From the IMG/VR virus record IMGVR_UViG_3300010375_000047, positions 1 to 26,683 of that record: a stretch of 26,683 nt of DNA; one strand, written 5' to 3'. This DNA is from a virus. The notes below the pieces were generated by a model. It had not been told where the DNA came from and searched no databases. It saw nothing but the letters and a program-made list of their open reading frames with translations. A program made the position numbers and the translations under genes. Below are positions 1 through 7,720 of this stretch, one piece after another. Every line of letters starts with the position of its first letter. Within the stretch, counting starts at the first letter, position 1.

Positions 1-446
1 CCCGACCCGGCCGCGTCGTTCAATGGCCAGAACCGGTATGGAGACGCCCCAAGCACTGCGGACGAAGCCAGATTCCCCAACGTGTTCCGTGACGCAGCAC
101 CCAACATGTCATCACAAGTGATCATGACCGCAGACCACACCGCATCCGCCAGGGCAATAGACAAAATCGACCCCTGCCGCAACTGCCCCCCAACAGACCA
201 ACAAACAGCCATCCGCTCCACAGGCGGAACCGGATAAGGCGACGACGCATTACCGGGAGTGAAGCGACCATCGTAGTTCTCAAGAGTGAAGGTAAACGTC
301 GACGCCGCCGCATCCCTGAACTGATCAGTACGGACCGGCGTCTTCGATATCCCATCAACACCACGCACATACGACGTGACATCGACCAGCGTCCCAGTAC
401 CATTCAGATCCATCGCAACCGACTGCGTTAGCAGACTGTTGCCCAT
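1..446 (-). CDS. Minor tail protein, N-terminal part (runs off the left edge)
   Basis: The frame stays open for 148 codons from ATG 446 to the window edge. Its A overlaps the TGA of the tape-measure gene (TGATG). The N-terminus has a short beta-rich segment with the motif TFTFTLENYDGRFTPGN followed by SSPYPV. This is the signature of actinophage minor tail proteins that follow the tape measure and resemble distal-tail or baseplate proteins. It would bind the tail tip around the end of the tape measure. The C-terminal part is missing, so the full domain content cannot be judged. Family assignment comes from the motif and position; a precise role as distal tail protein is inference. Confidence 0.85.
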   Translation of the reverse strand, partial: MGNSLLTQSVAMDLNGTGTLVDVTSYVRGVDGISKTPVRTDQFRDAAASTFTFTLENYDGRFTPGNASSPYPVPPVERMAVCWSVGGQLRQGSILSIALADAVWSAVMITCDDMLGAASRNTLGNLASSAVLGASPYRFWPLNDAAGS

Positions 447-2149
447 CAGAGCCCCAACGCTGTAAGAACTTCAGTCTTCGAAATCTGCCCGTTACGCAAA
501 CCGTTGATCAGGTGCGAGGCCATCGCCTTGCCAACCTCAGCCGTAGTCCCCACAAAGAAGCCCTGCGGTGCGTGCACATTGATCAACAGCCCGCCACCGC
601 CGTTATTGCCGCCGCCACCGAGGAGTCCCTGACCCTTCGCCCGAGACAACGGAATCACAGCCTCCGGGCCAGCCTCACCGATCATCGCGATCGTCGGACC
701 CGTCACCACACCACCATCAGCCAGGTACGGAATATGCGACAACTTCACGTTAATGCCGATCGCCTTACCCAACGCAGCAACACCATTGATCCCGTCAATG
801 ATCCCGTTGATCGCATGCAGAACCCCGTTCACGCCACCCTTCACAAAGCCGACAATCCCGTTCCACACCCCTTTGCCGAAATCAGCGATCCCGTTCCACA
901 CATTCTTGAAAACGTCCCCGATGCCCTTCCACACGCCGAGCCAGAAGCTCGAGTAGGCCTTGAGTCCGTCCATGATCCAGCCGACAAACCCGTTCCAAAC
1001 ACCCTTGATCCACCCGACGAACCCATTCCAAACATCGGAAACGAACCCAAACGCGCCCTTCCAAAGCCCACGCCACCAGCCGAGAAACCCCTTCAGAACA
1101 TCGGTGATCCACCCGATGAAGCCGTTCCAGATTTTGGTGATGAACTTAACCACCGAGTCCCAGTTCAGAACCAGCAGAACGATGATGGCGATCAGCGCCA
1201 CGATCGCAAGAATGATCCACGTAATCGGGTTAGCAAACATGGCCGCGTTCATCGCCCACACAACAGCCGTCGCGATAATCAAGCCGATAGTCAACGCCGC
1301 CAAAGCTGCGACAAGGATCTGAATCAGGGCCGGATTCTTACCCATCCAATCCGCGAACCCCTTCACCGCAGGGAACACGTTCTTATCCAAAAAGTTGACC
1401 AACTTGTCGAACGTCGGCAGAAGCGACTTGCCCAACGACTCCTCAACCTGCTTCCACCCAGCCGCCATCTTCGCGGACCCGGTAGCAGTAGCGGCGGCCG
1501 TCCCACCCACACGAGACTCAAGCGACTTCAGAATCAAATCCTGCGCACCAGCCGTGTTACCGGCGTCAACCATCGCCTTGATCTGAGCCTTCTGCCCAGC
1601 CGTGAAAGTGACACCCACGCGGGTCAGGGCCGAAACCCCATGGACCGGATCATTCAACGCCCGACCCAACTTCACCGCGTTGCTAGCCGAATCCCCAAAC
1701 CCCGCCGCCTGCATATCAATAGCAGCCTGAGTCGTCCGGTCGAACGCGCCGCCAACCTGATCGGCCGTCGCCGCCAGATCCTTGAACGTCAGAAGCTTCG
1801 CCTGCGTCGCCTTGATCTGATCCGCGTCGATCCCCGTGCTCAGGGACGTCTTCTCGGCCAGCTTCTCAATACGGTCAGCAACCTCCGCCGTCTGACCCTT
1901 GAACTGACCCATCGACTTGATGATGTTCTGGATACGCGAATCAGCAGCCTGAGCACCCTCGCCCGCCGCGACCAGATGGTCACCTATCCCGATAGCAGCC
2001 GCATCGAAGCCGACAACAGCAGCAGTGCCAACCAGCAGCCCCTTCTGAACACGAGCACCCAACGTCTCCGTGTTCCGGGCCACCTGCTCAAACTTCGACG
2101 ACGCCTCATCAACGGCGCGAAGGGTGAACTCAAGAACGGTCGTTGACAT
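446..2149 (-). CDS. Tape measure protein
   Basis: 567 residues. It sets tail length and is threaded through the tail tube. The start chosen is ATG 2149, which has GAGG six bases upstream; a codon 12 nt earlier has no usable spacing. In order: an alpha-helical N-terminal half, a long hydrophobic region (about residues 275-330), a Trp/Gly-rich region (about 340-445) with Trp recurring every 11 residues, and near the C-terminus the tape-measure motif GGVVTGPT...IGEAGPEAVIPL (about 479-501). At about 1.5 angstrom per residue the tail would be near 85 nm (inference). It is short for an actinophage tape measure and has no lysozyme or peptidase domain that I can see. It overlaps the end of the frameshifted chaperone frame by 20 nt. 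Confidence 0.95.
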   Translation of the reverse strand: MSTTVLEFTLRAVDEASSKFEQVARNTETLGARVQKGLLVGTAAVVGFDAAAIGIGDHLVAAGEGAQAADSRIQNIIKSMGQFKGQTAEVADRIEKLAEKTSLSTGIDADQIKATQAKLLTFKDLAATADQVGGAFDRTTQAAIDMQAAGFGDSASNAVKLGRALNDPVHGVSALTRVGVTFTAGQKAQIKAMVDAGNTAGAQDLILKSLESRVGGTAAATATGSAKMAAGWKQVEESLGKSLLPTFDKLVNFLDKNVFPAVKGFADWMGKNPALIQILVAALAALTIGLIIATAVVWAMNAAMFANPITWIILAIVALIAIIVLLVLNWDSVVKFITKIWNGFIGWITDVLKGFLGWWRGLWKGAFGFVSDVWNGFVGWIKGVWNGFVGWIMDGLKAYSSFWLGVWKGIGDVFKNVWNGIADFGKGVWNGIVGFVKGGVNGVLHAINGIIDGINGVAALGKAIGINVKLSHIPYLADGGVVTGPTIAMIGEAGPEAVIPLSRAKGQGLLGGGGNNGGGGLLINVHAPQGFFVGTTAEVGKAMASHLINGLRNGQISKTEVLTALGL

Positions 2150-2350
2150 TGTTCGCCTCATCCCTCAACTTGTCGATCGCAGAACACAACCCGTAGAACT
2201 CCCACACGTTCAATAACTCGTGCTCCCAGGGGCGGATATGAAACTCAGACGTCATATCCGCCAGATACTCCCAATACAGGCGCTCTACGAGCTCGGCTCG
2301 TCCGCCCCACCGAAAGGGGCGGCATCATTCCCATCAGCGGCCCCAGGATC
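2130..2350 (-). CDS. Tail assembly chaperone, -1 frame extension
   Basis: A second frame without a good independent start lies at the 3' end of the chaperone gene and ends with TGA at 2132-2130, inside the tape-measure start. After a -1 slip at 2312-2318 it adds 60 residues to 108 shared ones, giving a 168-residue fusion. The added segment contains DMTSEFHIRPWEHELLNVWE, with the acidic and Trp-rich character of lambda G-T-type tails. The fusion product is expected to bind the tape measure while the short form coats it. The frame is open from at least 2350, so the boundary given here is the open frame and not a start codon. Confidence 0.85.
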
Positions 2351-2635
2351 AGCAACAATGGGCATCTCATCCGCGTCCAGGAACTCGACGTCGGAGATTG
2401 CAACGTTGTCGTAGTCGGAGTACTTCGCGCCCGGATTCGTGCGACGGAAGGCGGTCCATACCAACGACTGCATCGGACCGATGTAGCCCTCCTTCAGCAT
2501 CTTCATGTTCTGCTTCAGCGACTCCCCGGTCACCCGTTCAATCTCGCGAACCTCCGCGAACATGAGCCGGTTGACATCGAACGTGGAAACTTCACCGTTC
2601 AAACGAAACCGGATAGTGGAATCTTGCTCAGCCAC
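2285..2635 (-). CDS. Tail assembly chaperone (lambda gpG-like), zero-frame product
   Basis: 116 residues from GTG 2635, chosen because AAGGAG lies six bases upstream; a longer frame from 2683 would run deep into the preceding gene. The protein has an N-terminal beta segment (DSTIRFRLNGEVSTFDV), a helical middle and an acidic, Ala/Gly-rich tail ending in EPSS. It sits directly upstream of the tape measure, where nearly all siphoviruses carry their chaperone pair. It would keep the tape measure soluble and guide tail-tube polymerisation in the cytoplasm. The start overlaps the preceding gene by 8 nt. The identity comes from position and the frameshift, since sequence is poorly conserved in this family. 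Confidence 0.9.
   Translation of the reverse strand: MAEQDSTIRFRLNGEVSTFDVNRLMFAEVREIERVTGESLKQNMKMLKEGYIGPMQSLVWTAFRRTNPGAKYSDYDNVAISDVEFLDADEMPIVADPGAADGNDAAPFGGADEPSS
2312..2318 (-). promoter_or_regulatory. Programmed -1 frameshift slippery heptamer CCCTTTC
   Basis: On the minus strand the zero-frame codons read GCC CCT TTC, so C-CCT-TTC fits the X-XXY-YYZ rule. A slip one base back continues in an open frame to 2130. It lies about 25 nt before the zero-frame stop (2287-2285). The frame relation, heptamer phase and gene position all agree with the conserved tail-chaperone frameshift. Confidence 0.85.
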
Positions 2636-3083
2636 GGAACTCTCCTTCAGCCCAAGCAGCGATCGTCCGATCAGCTGCCTCAATAGCCCTCGGACCGAGT
2701 ACCTGCAACGGCACGTCCCACATCCCAGGGGTGATCTCTTTCACAAACCAGAACTTCTTGTTGCCAAACAGCGGATGCCGGATCTGACCCCGGTTGATCG
2801 ACTTCATATCCGAACCGGTCTTGCGTTGCCGCAAACCCACCTCGAGCACATCGCCCTTCACCACGAACGTCAGCGCCGGCATCGGGGCGTACTTCTTCCG
2901 CATGCCAGTCGGCAGGTATTCCCGCTCCGCCGCAACGATCTCCCGCCGCAACGGCTTCGACTCAGCCACCAACGCCTTCCGCAGTTGAGCCTTGATCTCC
3001 GACTGCGCCGCCCGCTCCAACTTCCGCTTCACATCAGCGAGCTTCGTCGGGCCCGTCTCAACAAGCCGGAAAGGAGACGTCAC
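2628..3083 (-). CDS. HK97 gp10-like head-tail/tail completion protein
   Basis: 151 residues from GTG 3083, overlapping the major tail stop (GTGA). The N-terminal half is a charged helix (KLADVKRKLERAAQSEIKAQ). The C-terminal half has the motif GQIRHPLFGNKKFWF followed by ITPGMWDVPL and a terminal helix. The order 'R-HP-FGN-W ... PG-f-..P' is typical of phage gp10-like tail-completion or head-tail joining proteins. Here it follows the major tail gene, where many phages place it before. No Shine-Dalgarno sequence is evident, so translation probably depends on coupling. Family call is from the motif; its place in the virion is inferred. Confidence 0.75.
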   Translation of the reverse strand: MTSPFRLVETGPTKLADVKRKLERAAQSEIKAQLRKALVAESKPLRREIVAAEREYLPTGMRKKYAPMPALTFVVKGDVLEVGLRQRKTGSDMKSINRGQIRHPLFGNKKFWFVKEITPGMWDVPLQVLGPRAIEAADRTIAAWAEGEFRG

Positions 3084-4084
3084 AGAGACGTTTCGTTGGA
3101 AATGATCTTCACAAACGGAAGGTTCGTCCCGTCGAACAGAACCGTGAACGGGAACGAACCCGAAATAACATCGGCCCCCTCAACGGTCGGGGTGTCCCCA
3201 TCAAGGAACACACACGGCAACGTCACCTGGAACGTATCGTTGCTACCAGAGACCCCGATCGCAGCCCCGACCGCCTGCAACTGCAACGAGAACCCCGTCT
3301 GCGCGTTGAACTTGTCAGCCCACAGAGTCTTGTCCACAAAGTCAGCCTCGATGGTTCCGGTCAGCTTCGTGAAGGCGTTCTGCAACGGTTCGGCCTTCAG
3401 CCCAGATGCGCCCAAGTAGTAACGGTCCGTCTTGAATGGACGCTCAATCTTGATCGACACCTTCTTCACACCAGTCGTAGCACTAGCCGGGGTCGTCGAC
3501 CCATACGTGCCAACAGTGATCCCAACATCCGTGCCGACGAACTGCCGCAGGGTCGCGTCATACGATGCAGCCGGAACCGCCGTCGACTCCACCACCTGCT
3601 GCGCATCAACCGCCCACTTCGCATCAAGGTTCTTATCGACCTCATACGTCAACTCGAGCGACGGGAACTTGCACCCCTGGAACGTGTACGGCCGCGCCGT
3701 CCCCGTCGTGTCCGGCACCGCCGACTGGATCGTCAAAGACTTACCGGCGTTGATCGCAAACGTGTGCGTCTGCGTGTACGCGGTCGTCGAAGCGATCTGA
3801 ACAGGCGTGACTGAAGTGCCCATCAGGTTCTGGAAGAACAGACCCATGCCACGGTTCGTGACCTGCGTCTCAATCGTCCCAGTCCCCCCCTTAGTCGTGA
3901 TCACACGACGGGAACCCAACTCGAACAGTTGCCCCTGAAACCCACCACCCTGCACGATATTCAGAACCTGCTTGATCGACACCTTGTCCGCGGGCAGGAA
4001 GTGATCCATCGTCACACCCGTACCGTAGGTGGTTTCCTTGCCATAGCTCAGTTGAGAACCGAGACCAGATCCGATGACAGTCAC
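3080..4084 (-). CDS. Major tail (tube) protein
   Basis: 334 residues. Start GTG 4084 overlaps the preceding stop (GTGA) and has GAGGAG eight bases upstream. It begins with GSGLGSQLSYGKETTYGTGV, a typical opening of actinophage major tail proteins, and is Thr/Gly/Val-rich and beta-strand-rich with few charged stretches. Length and position (after the tail terminator, before the chaperones and tape measure) fit the tube subunit, which stacks as hexameric rings around the tape measure. The C-terminal third (about 235-334, from KLTGTIEADF) may form the extra domain seen in long tube proteins; that is inference. Confidence 0.93.
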   Translation of the reverse strand: MTVIGSGLGSQLSYGKETTYGTGVTMDHFLPADKVSIKQVLNIVQGGGFQGQLFELGSRRVITTKGGTGTIETQVTNRGMGLFFQNLMGTSVTPVQIASTTAYTQTHTFAINAGKSLTIQSAVPDTTGTARPYTFQGCKFPSLELTYEVDKNLDAKWAVDAQQVVESTAVPAASYDATLRQFVGTDVGITVGTYGSTTPASATTGVKKVSIKIERPFKTDRYYLGASGLKAEPLQNAFTKLTGTIEADFVDKTLWADKFNAQTGFSLQLQAVGAAIGVSGSNDTFQVTLPCVFLDGDTPTVEGADVISGSFPFTVLFDGTNLPFVKIISNETSL

Positions 4085-4284
4085 TTGCTCGTCTCCTCAA
4101 CCTGCGGAACGTCCGCTGCCTTAGCCGGCGCAGATTTGCCCGACTCATCACCCCAGGTTTCCAACTGGCTCGTATACGCCTCGAGACGGTCGTCAGGAAC
4201 CTCAACAACCTCATCCGGCTGAACCGTCTTACCGAGCTCGGGAACGTACAACGCGATCCCCTTCTTGTTACGCACTCGAGCCAT
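4081..4284 (-). CDS. Small structural-module protein, function unknown
   Basis: 67 residues from ATG 4284, which shares its A with the preceding stop (TGATG), with GAGGAAGGG upstream. It opens with MARVRNKKGIALYVPELGKT, followed by 'VQPDEVVEVPDDRLEAY', and ends in a Lys/Ala/Glu-rich tail. The pattern of a short beta sandwich with a 'v.pGe.veVpd' turn recurs in small head-tail or tail-region proteins located between tail terminator and tube genes. I do not recognise a specific function. An apparent longer reading frame upstream is only a shadow of the tail-terminator gene. Confidence 0.8.
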   Translation of the reverse strand: MARVRNKKGIALYVPELGKTVQPDEVVEVPDDRLEAYTSQLETWGDESGKSAPAKAADVPQVEETSK

Positions 4285-4766
4285 CAGCTCACCCTTCCTC
4301 GAACTTGAATATCGAACGACAACTGCGCGATTGCGCCCTCTTCGTCCTGTGTCTGCTTGAAACTTGCAGCCCGAACCTCGGTAACCTGCAACAGATTGAT
4401 TCCGGCGACCGGGGCGTCTTTGAACCCCAGTGACGGGTCGGTCTGGATCAGTGTCGCCAGCGCGGTCAAAGTTGCGAACACGGCGTCGCGGGCCGCCTTC
4501 ATGTCGGCGTTGCCATCCCACCCCTGCGCCAAACAGTGAATGGTCACGTTCTCGTCACGCATGTTGTGACCCAGCCACGCCCACCCCTGATCCAGGGCAG
4601 CCGATTCGATAAAGTCGATCGAATCGGTACTGTTCAGGCCAATGAAAAGCGCCGACTGGATCGAAGCATCAGTAGCGCCGGGACCGTCAATCACCGTGAA
4701 CCCGTTACCCGCGAGCTGGGCAATCAGCGCATCAATCGCGGCGGGCGCAATCGACCCCAATGTCAT
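4284..4766 (-). CDS. Tail terminator protein
   Basis: 160 residues, ATG 4766 overlapping the preceding stop (ATGA). It has an N-terminal helix (APAAIDALIAQLAGNGFTV), the segment SALFIGLNSTDS, a central strand-rich core with a conserved His (NVTIHCLAQGWDG), a long helix and a terminal strand. Size, order of elements and position after the head-tail adaptor match siphovirus tail-terminator proteins, which cap the tail tube and join it to the head. No catalytic residues are expected. Identification rests mainly on position and fold-like pattern. Confidence 0.8.
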   Translation of the reverse strand: MTLGSIAPAAIDALIAQLAGNGFTVIDGPGATDASIQSALFIGLNSTDSIDFIESAALDQGWAWLGHNMRDENVTIHCLAQGWDGNADMKAARDAVFATLTALATLIQTDPSLGFKDAPVAGINLLQVTEVRAASFKQTQDEEGAIAQLSFDIQVRGRVS

Positions 4767-5353
4767 GCGACACCCGGAACCACGTAGCCGGCCAGAATCT
4801 CCTCAACCCGGTCGGGCCACGCGAAGCTTTCCTTCATCGCGCCATCGTCGCCACCGAGCCCGGGGCGCTTGCCGATTCCTCGCTGCGTAGTCCACATGTG
4901 CTTCAGCAGCAGCAGCACAGCCAACTGGATGTCCTCCGGGACGGTCGCATAACCTGGCGTGTACTGGATATGCACGTTCCGCTCACCCACCGCGAACGGG
5001 ACCGCGACACCGGATGCGCGACGCACAAACGTCCCCGTCACCAAATCGACCGTGTACGCGAAAGCCGTCCCACCCGATCCGGTCGCAACCTCCGAAAGGG
5101 TGTATTTCGAGGAACCCCACGACTCCTCGACCAGGGTCACAGAACCAATCGGCCGCGTCCTCGTGACAATCGTCGGACGACCGCCGTCATACCACTCATC
5201 CAACGGCGCGCCAGGCTGACCGACAGGCCCGCCACGGTTCGCCCACATCGCCGTCGCCGCCGACGTGTAAAACGGCAACTCCGCATCCGAATCGGTCGTG
5301 GTGATGTTCAGGAAGTCTTTCGCCTGCTGCAACGTCACAACAGAAGTCGTCAC
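4763..5353 (-). CDS. Head-to-tail adaptor (gp6-like connector)
   Basis: 196 residues from GTG 5353 (GTGA overlap with the glycosyltransferase stop; weak ribosome site, so coupling is likely). The N-terminus VVTLQQAKDFLNITTTDSDAE is the typical start of connector proteins, where a helix leads into the ring-forming core. The end carries a helical segment (DIQLAVLLLLKHMWTTQRG) and an acidic/aromatic tail. This family forms the ring beneath the portal that receives the tail. The protein is longer than HK97 gp6 because of a beta-rich insert (about 50-130), as is usual in actinophages. Confidence 0.85.
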   Translation of the reverse strand: MTTSVVTLQQAKDFLNITTTDSDAELPFYTSAATAMWANRGGPVGQPGAPLDEWYDGGRPTIVTRTRPIGSVTLVEESWGSSKYTLSEVATGSGGTAFAYTVDLVTGTFVRRASGVAVPFAVGERNVHIQYTPGYATVPEDIQLAVLLLLKHMWTTQRGIGKRPGLGGDDGAMKESFAWPDRVEEILAGYVVPGVA

Positions 5354-6171
5354 CGCGACACCCGATGATCAACCGCACGGTCAACCTTCGACCCGCCGCG
5401 AACAATCTTTCGCAACTCGATCTCTGCCTCGTCGGCAGCGACTTCCTCATCAACTCGCTCAGCCACGATGGCCTCCTTCGGCTTCACGTACTGGGCATCA
5501 GACAGCCAGTACTCCTTGTGGTGCGACAACCGCGCGCCCGTTGCCGCAACGATCGGGATGCCCATATCGCGGACACGGCGGCAAAAGAAAATGTCCTCGC
5601 CCAGCCAGTCACCAGCGACAGGCATGTCGCGGAACCAACACCAACGCCCCTGCTCGTGATCCTTCATCGCGGACGCATTCGAGCTCTCTCGGATCCGCTC
5701 GAGAACGTTCCGGTGAATCAGCAAAGCCCCCGTGCCCGCCGCATCCACCGGGATCACAGCGTCATCAGGGAAATCCCACACCGGGTTGTACCGGCCCGTT
5801 TCGTTCTTCCGCATGATCATCGGAGTCACGGGCGGATACCCGTTCTCTGCCGACCCCGGCCACTGACCGAAATACAGGCCAGCCACAACCGGGCGGTCCT
5901 TGTCATGCGCGGCGTCGATGATCTTGTCGAACGCTTCCGGGTCGATCTGCTCATCCGTATCGATGAAGAACAACCACTCAGCCGTCCCGTTGTCCAAGAA
6001 CGACTGCACAACCTCATTACGTTGACGCGACAGCAACGAACCACCAACGCGAACAACAGACGAGATGCGGCTGCTGCGAGACGTGAACAGGTTCACCATC
6101 GAAAGAGCAAAGAGACCGTCAACCTGCCCCCCATCGATCCACCCGATAGCGACACGATCACGTACACGCAT
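5350..6171 (-). CDS. Glycosyltransferase, GT-A type, within the head gene cluster
   Basis: 273 residues from ATG 6171, with GAAGGG seven bases upstream. A Rossmann-like N-terminal half contains LLSRQRNEVVQ and the metal/nucleotide-sugar motif DTD (71-73, in FFIDTDEQID). The second half has GEDIFFCRR (191-199), a probable acceptor-base region, and a paired His (HH, 217-218). These features fit GT2-like GT-A enzymes transferring a sugar from a nucleotide donor. It lies between the capsid and adaptor genes, suggesting that it modifies a virion protein or a host surface polymer; which one cannot be told. It is preceded by a terminator-like hairpin that may limit its expression. Confidence 0.85.
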   Translation of the reverse strand: MRVRDRVAIGWIDGGQVDGLFALSMVNLFTSRSSRISSVVRVGGSLLSRQRNEVVQSFLDNGTAEWLFFIDTDEQIDPEAFDKIIDAAHDKDRPVVAGLYFGQWPGSAENGYPPVTPMIMRKNETGRYNPVWDFPDDAVIPVDAAGTGALLIHRNVLERIRESSNASAMKDHEQGRWCWFRDMPVAGDWLGEDIFFCRRVRDMGIPIVAATGARLSHHKEYWLSDAQYVKPKEAIVAERVDEEVAADEAEIELRKIVRGGSKVDRAVDHRVSR

Positions 6172-6189
6172 TCCAGATCCCTTCCCAGG

Positions 6190-6226
6190 AAAAGGGGCGG
6201 GTTGCCCTGGGAAAACAACCCGCCCC
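6190..6226 (-). terminator. Intrinsic terminator between capsid and glycosyltransferase genes
   Basis: On the minus strand an 11-bp perfect stem, GGGGCGGGTTG (6226-6216) with CAACCCGCCCC (6204-6194), encloses an 11-nt loop and is followed by TTTT (6193-6190). It begins six bases after the capsid stop codon. The T tract is short, so partial read-through is likely, which would give high capsid and lower downstream expression. Confidence 0.75.
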
Positions 6227-6231
6227 AGCTT

Positions 6232-7566
6232 TTACAGCGTCGGCGTCACCAGACCGGTGCCGTCGATGATCTGCGCCGAAGCCGCGTAGCGCGTAATGAA
6301 CGCGCTGAACGCCAGTGCCCGGAAGAGCACCGAGTTCTGGTTGGCATAGGTCGCATCCCAGCGAGTCCGCTCAACGGGGGTCTCCCATAGAACGTGGTCG
6401 TCCGTGCGGAGCACGTACACCTGGTCCTGGTTCGTGGCCGCGCCGAGGTTCTGGACGATGTTCGGGTCAACATAGACAGGCAGGCCCGCGAACGTGCCCG
6501 CCATGCCCTGGGCAACCGTGTCGCCGGTGACGGCAAGGTTGTTGTAGATGGGTCCGTTCGGCACAACCAGCGGGCGAGACTGCCCGTCAAGCGCCTCAAG
6601 AATCCAACCCCAACGAACCGGGTGCATGACGATCGCGTTGGCCGGCAGGAACCGGGTCTTCGCAAGAGTCGCAACCGCGTTGATGACCTTGTTGTAGAAC
6701 GAGTTCGCCGCAGTCGTCGAGATAACGGAAGGGGTGGTGGTCGTGTACGTGACGGTCGTGCCAGCCGAGGTGAGACCCTTGAGCTGACCGTTCGCACCCG
6801 TACCAGACAGCACCTGCACGTCGATCTGCGACGCATACGCAAGCGCAAGGTCACCGAGGATGATGTCGTCGAACGGAATGCCCGACTGGTTGATGAGCTC
6901 GAGCGACACAACCTGCTGCCCGGCGATCGTGGTGATTCCCGAAGAAACCGACGTGGTAACGATGTCGGTGTTGCTGACGGCGGTGTTCTGCGTCTGCGTC
7001 ACCCCAACGGTCGTACCGGTGGAGATCTTCGGAATGTTGATCGAGGACACACCGCTCGGGAGGTCCTGGTGCTTCACCAGATCGGCGGTCACGCGGGCAG
7101 CGCGCGCCAGTGCCACATATTCCGAAACAAGCCACTCCGGGGGCGCGAAAGTTCCGCCAGCCGTCGCGGTCGTGCTAAGCGCACGGGTTTCCTGCGAACG
7201 CTGCATACGATCGCGGGCAGCAGTGTGCTCCTGCGACGTCGGCTGCGAAGCATGGAACATGTCGCGGAAGAACGAGTTCTCCGGGTCCGACTTCCGGTAA
7301 ACCGGGTTCGGCTCCAACGTGACGCGGGTGGTCGTCTGCGCACGCGCAGTCACAACCGGCTCGGCGTTGCGGGACTCAACCTCAGCGGCCTCATCCTTAC
7401 GCGCCTGATCCAGCTTCTCGCCGATCTCGCGGATTTCCTTGTTGAGCTCGGCAACGCGAGCCTCGTTCTCCGGGGTGAACGTCTCCGGGGTCGCATCTTT
7501 CAGAAGCCCATCACGTTCGGCGATCGCCGCGTCACGCTGAGCCCCGAGAATGAACGAATAGTCCAT
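6232..7566 (-). CDS. Major capsid protein (HK97 fold)
   Basis: 444 residues from ATG 7566. Residues 1-65 are a charged coiled coil (delta domain), which acts as an internal scaffold. After a linker, the HK97-fold body starts near RALSTTATAGG (about 128-138), a likely cleavage region for the adjacent protease. The body then has APPEWLVSEYVALARAARV, GSINIPKI-type strands, FRALAFSAFITRYAA near the end and a hydrophobic C-terminus. Hundreds of copies form the shell after proteolysis. Its gene is isolated by a hairpin-rich leader upstream and a terminator downstream, as expected for the most abundant virion protein. Cleavage position is inferred. Confidence 0.96.
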   Translation of the reverse strand: MDYSFILGAQRDAAIAERDGLLKDATPETFTPENEARVAELNKEIREIGEKLDQARKDEAAEVESRNAEPVVTARAQTTTRVTLEPNPVYRKSDPENSFFRDMFHASQPTSQEHTAARDRMQRSQETRALSTTATAGGTFAPPEWLVSEYVALARAARVTADLVKHQDLPSGVSSINIPKISTGTTVGVTQTQNTAVSNTDIVTTSVSSGITTIAGQQVVSLELINQSGIPFDDIILGDLALAYASQIDVQVLSGTGANGQLKGLTSAGTTVTYTTTTPSVISTTAANSFYNKVINAVATLAKTRFLPANAIVMHPVRWGWILEALDGQSRPLVVPNGPIYNNLAVTGDTVAQGMAGTFAGLPVYVDPNIVQNLGAATNQDQVYVLRTDDHVLWETPVERTRWDATYANQNSVLFRALAFSAFITRYAASAQIIDGTGLVTPTL

Positions 7567-7625
7567 GACAGAGTTCTCTTTCCTGATTACGTGTGCGCGT
7601 CATCAGGTGTTGCCGACAGGTGGTG

Positions 7626-7720
7626 ACCCCTTGGGGTTCCGGCGTGCCGGTACGGCGTAAAGAACAGTGCGCATGAAAAGCCACACACGGTCGTGTGTGA
7701 CCGCCGCCCAAGTCGGGCGG
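7626..7720 (-). promoter_or_regulatory. Hairpin-rich leader between protease and capsid genes
   Basis: The 158-nt gap (7567-7724) holds no gene but four short inverted repeats: GGGCGG/CCGCCC (7720-7704), CACACAC/GTGTGTG (7699-7682) followed by GCTTTTC, CCGG/CCGG (7650-7639) and ACCCC/GGGGT (7637-7626). The second resembles a weak intrinsic terminator. The array may act as an RNA-stabilising 5' leader or processing region for capsid mRNA. I see no convincing -35/-10 pair. Confidence 0.5.

Noticed and set aside
122-403. 93-codon minus-strand frame
   Set aside because: It is in another frame of the partial minor tail gene and is Arg/Met/Ser-rich without family features.
512-2146. 544-codon open frame on the plus strand
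   Set aside because: It lies wholly opposite the tape-measure gene, whose protein has clear family features. Long antisense frames are expected in GC-rich DNA, and this one has an Arg/His/Pro-biased composition without motifs.
2285-2683. ATG-like start at 2683 for the chaperone
   Set aside because: It would overlap the gp10-like gene by 56 nt. GTG 2635 has AAGGAG at ideal spacing.
4081-4521. Long form (146 codons) of the small structural gene
   Set aside because: The first 79 codons are a shadow of the tail-terminator gene. ATG 4284 has the overlap and ribosome site.
6394-7626. 410-codon open frame on the plus strand
   Set aside because: It is antisense to the major capsid gene. Arg-rich composition and no motif.
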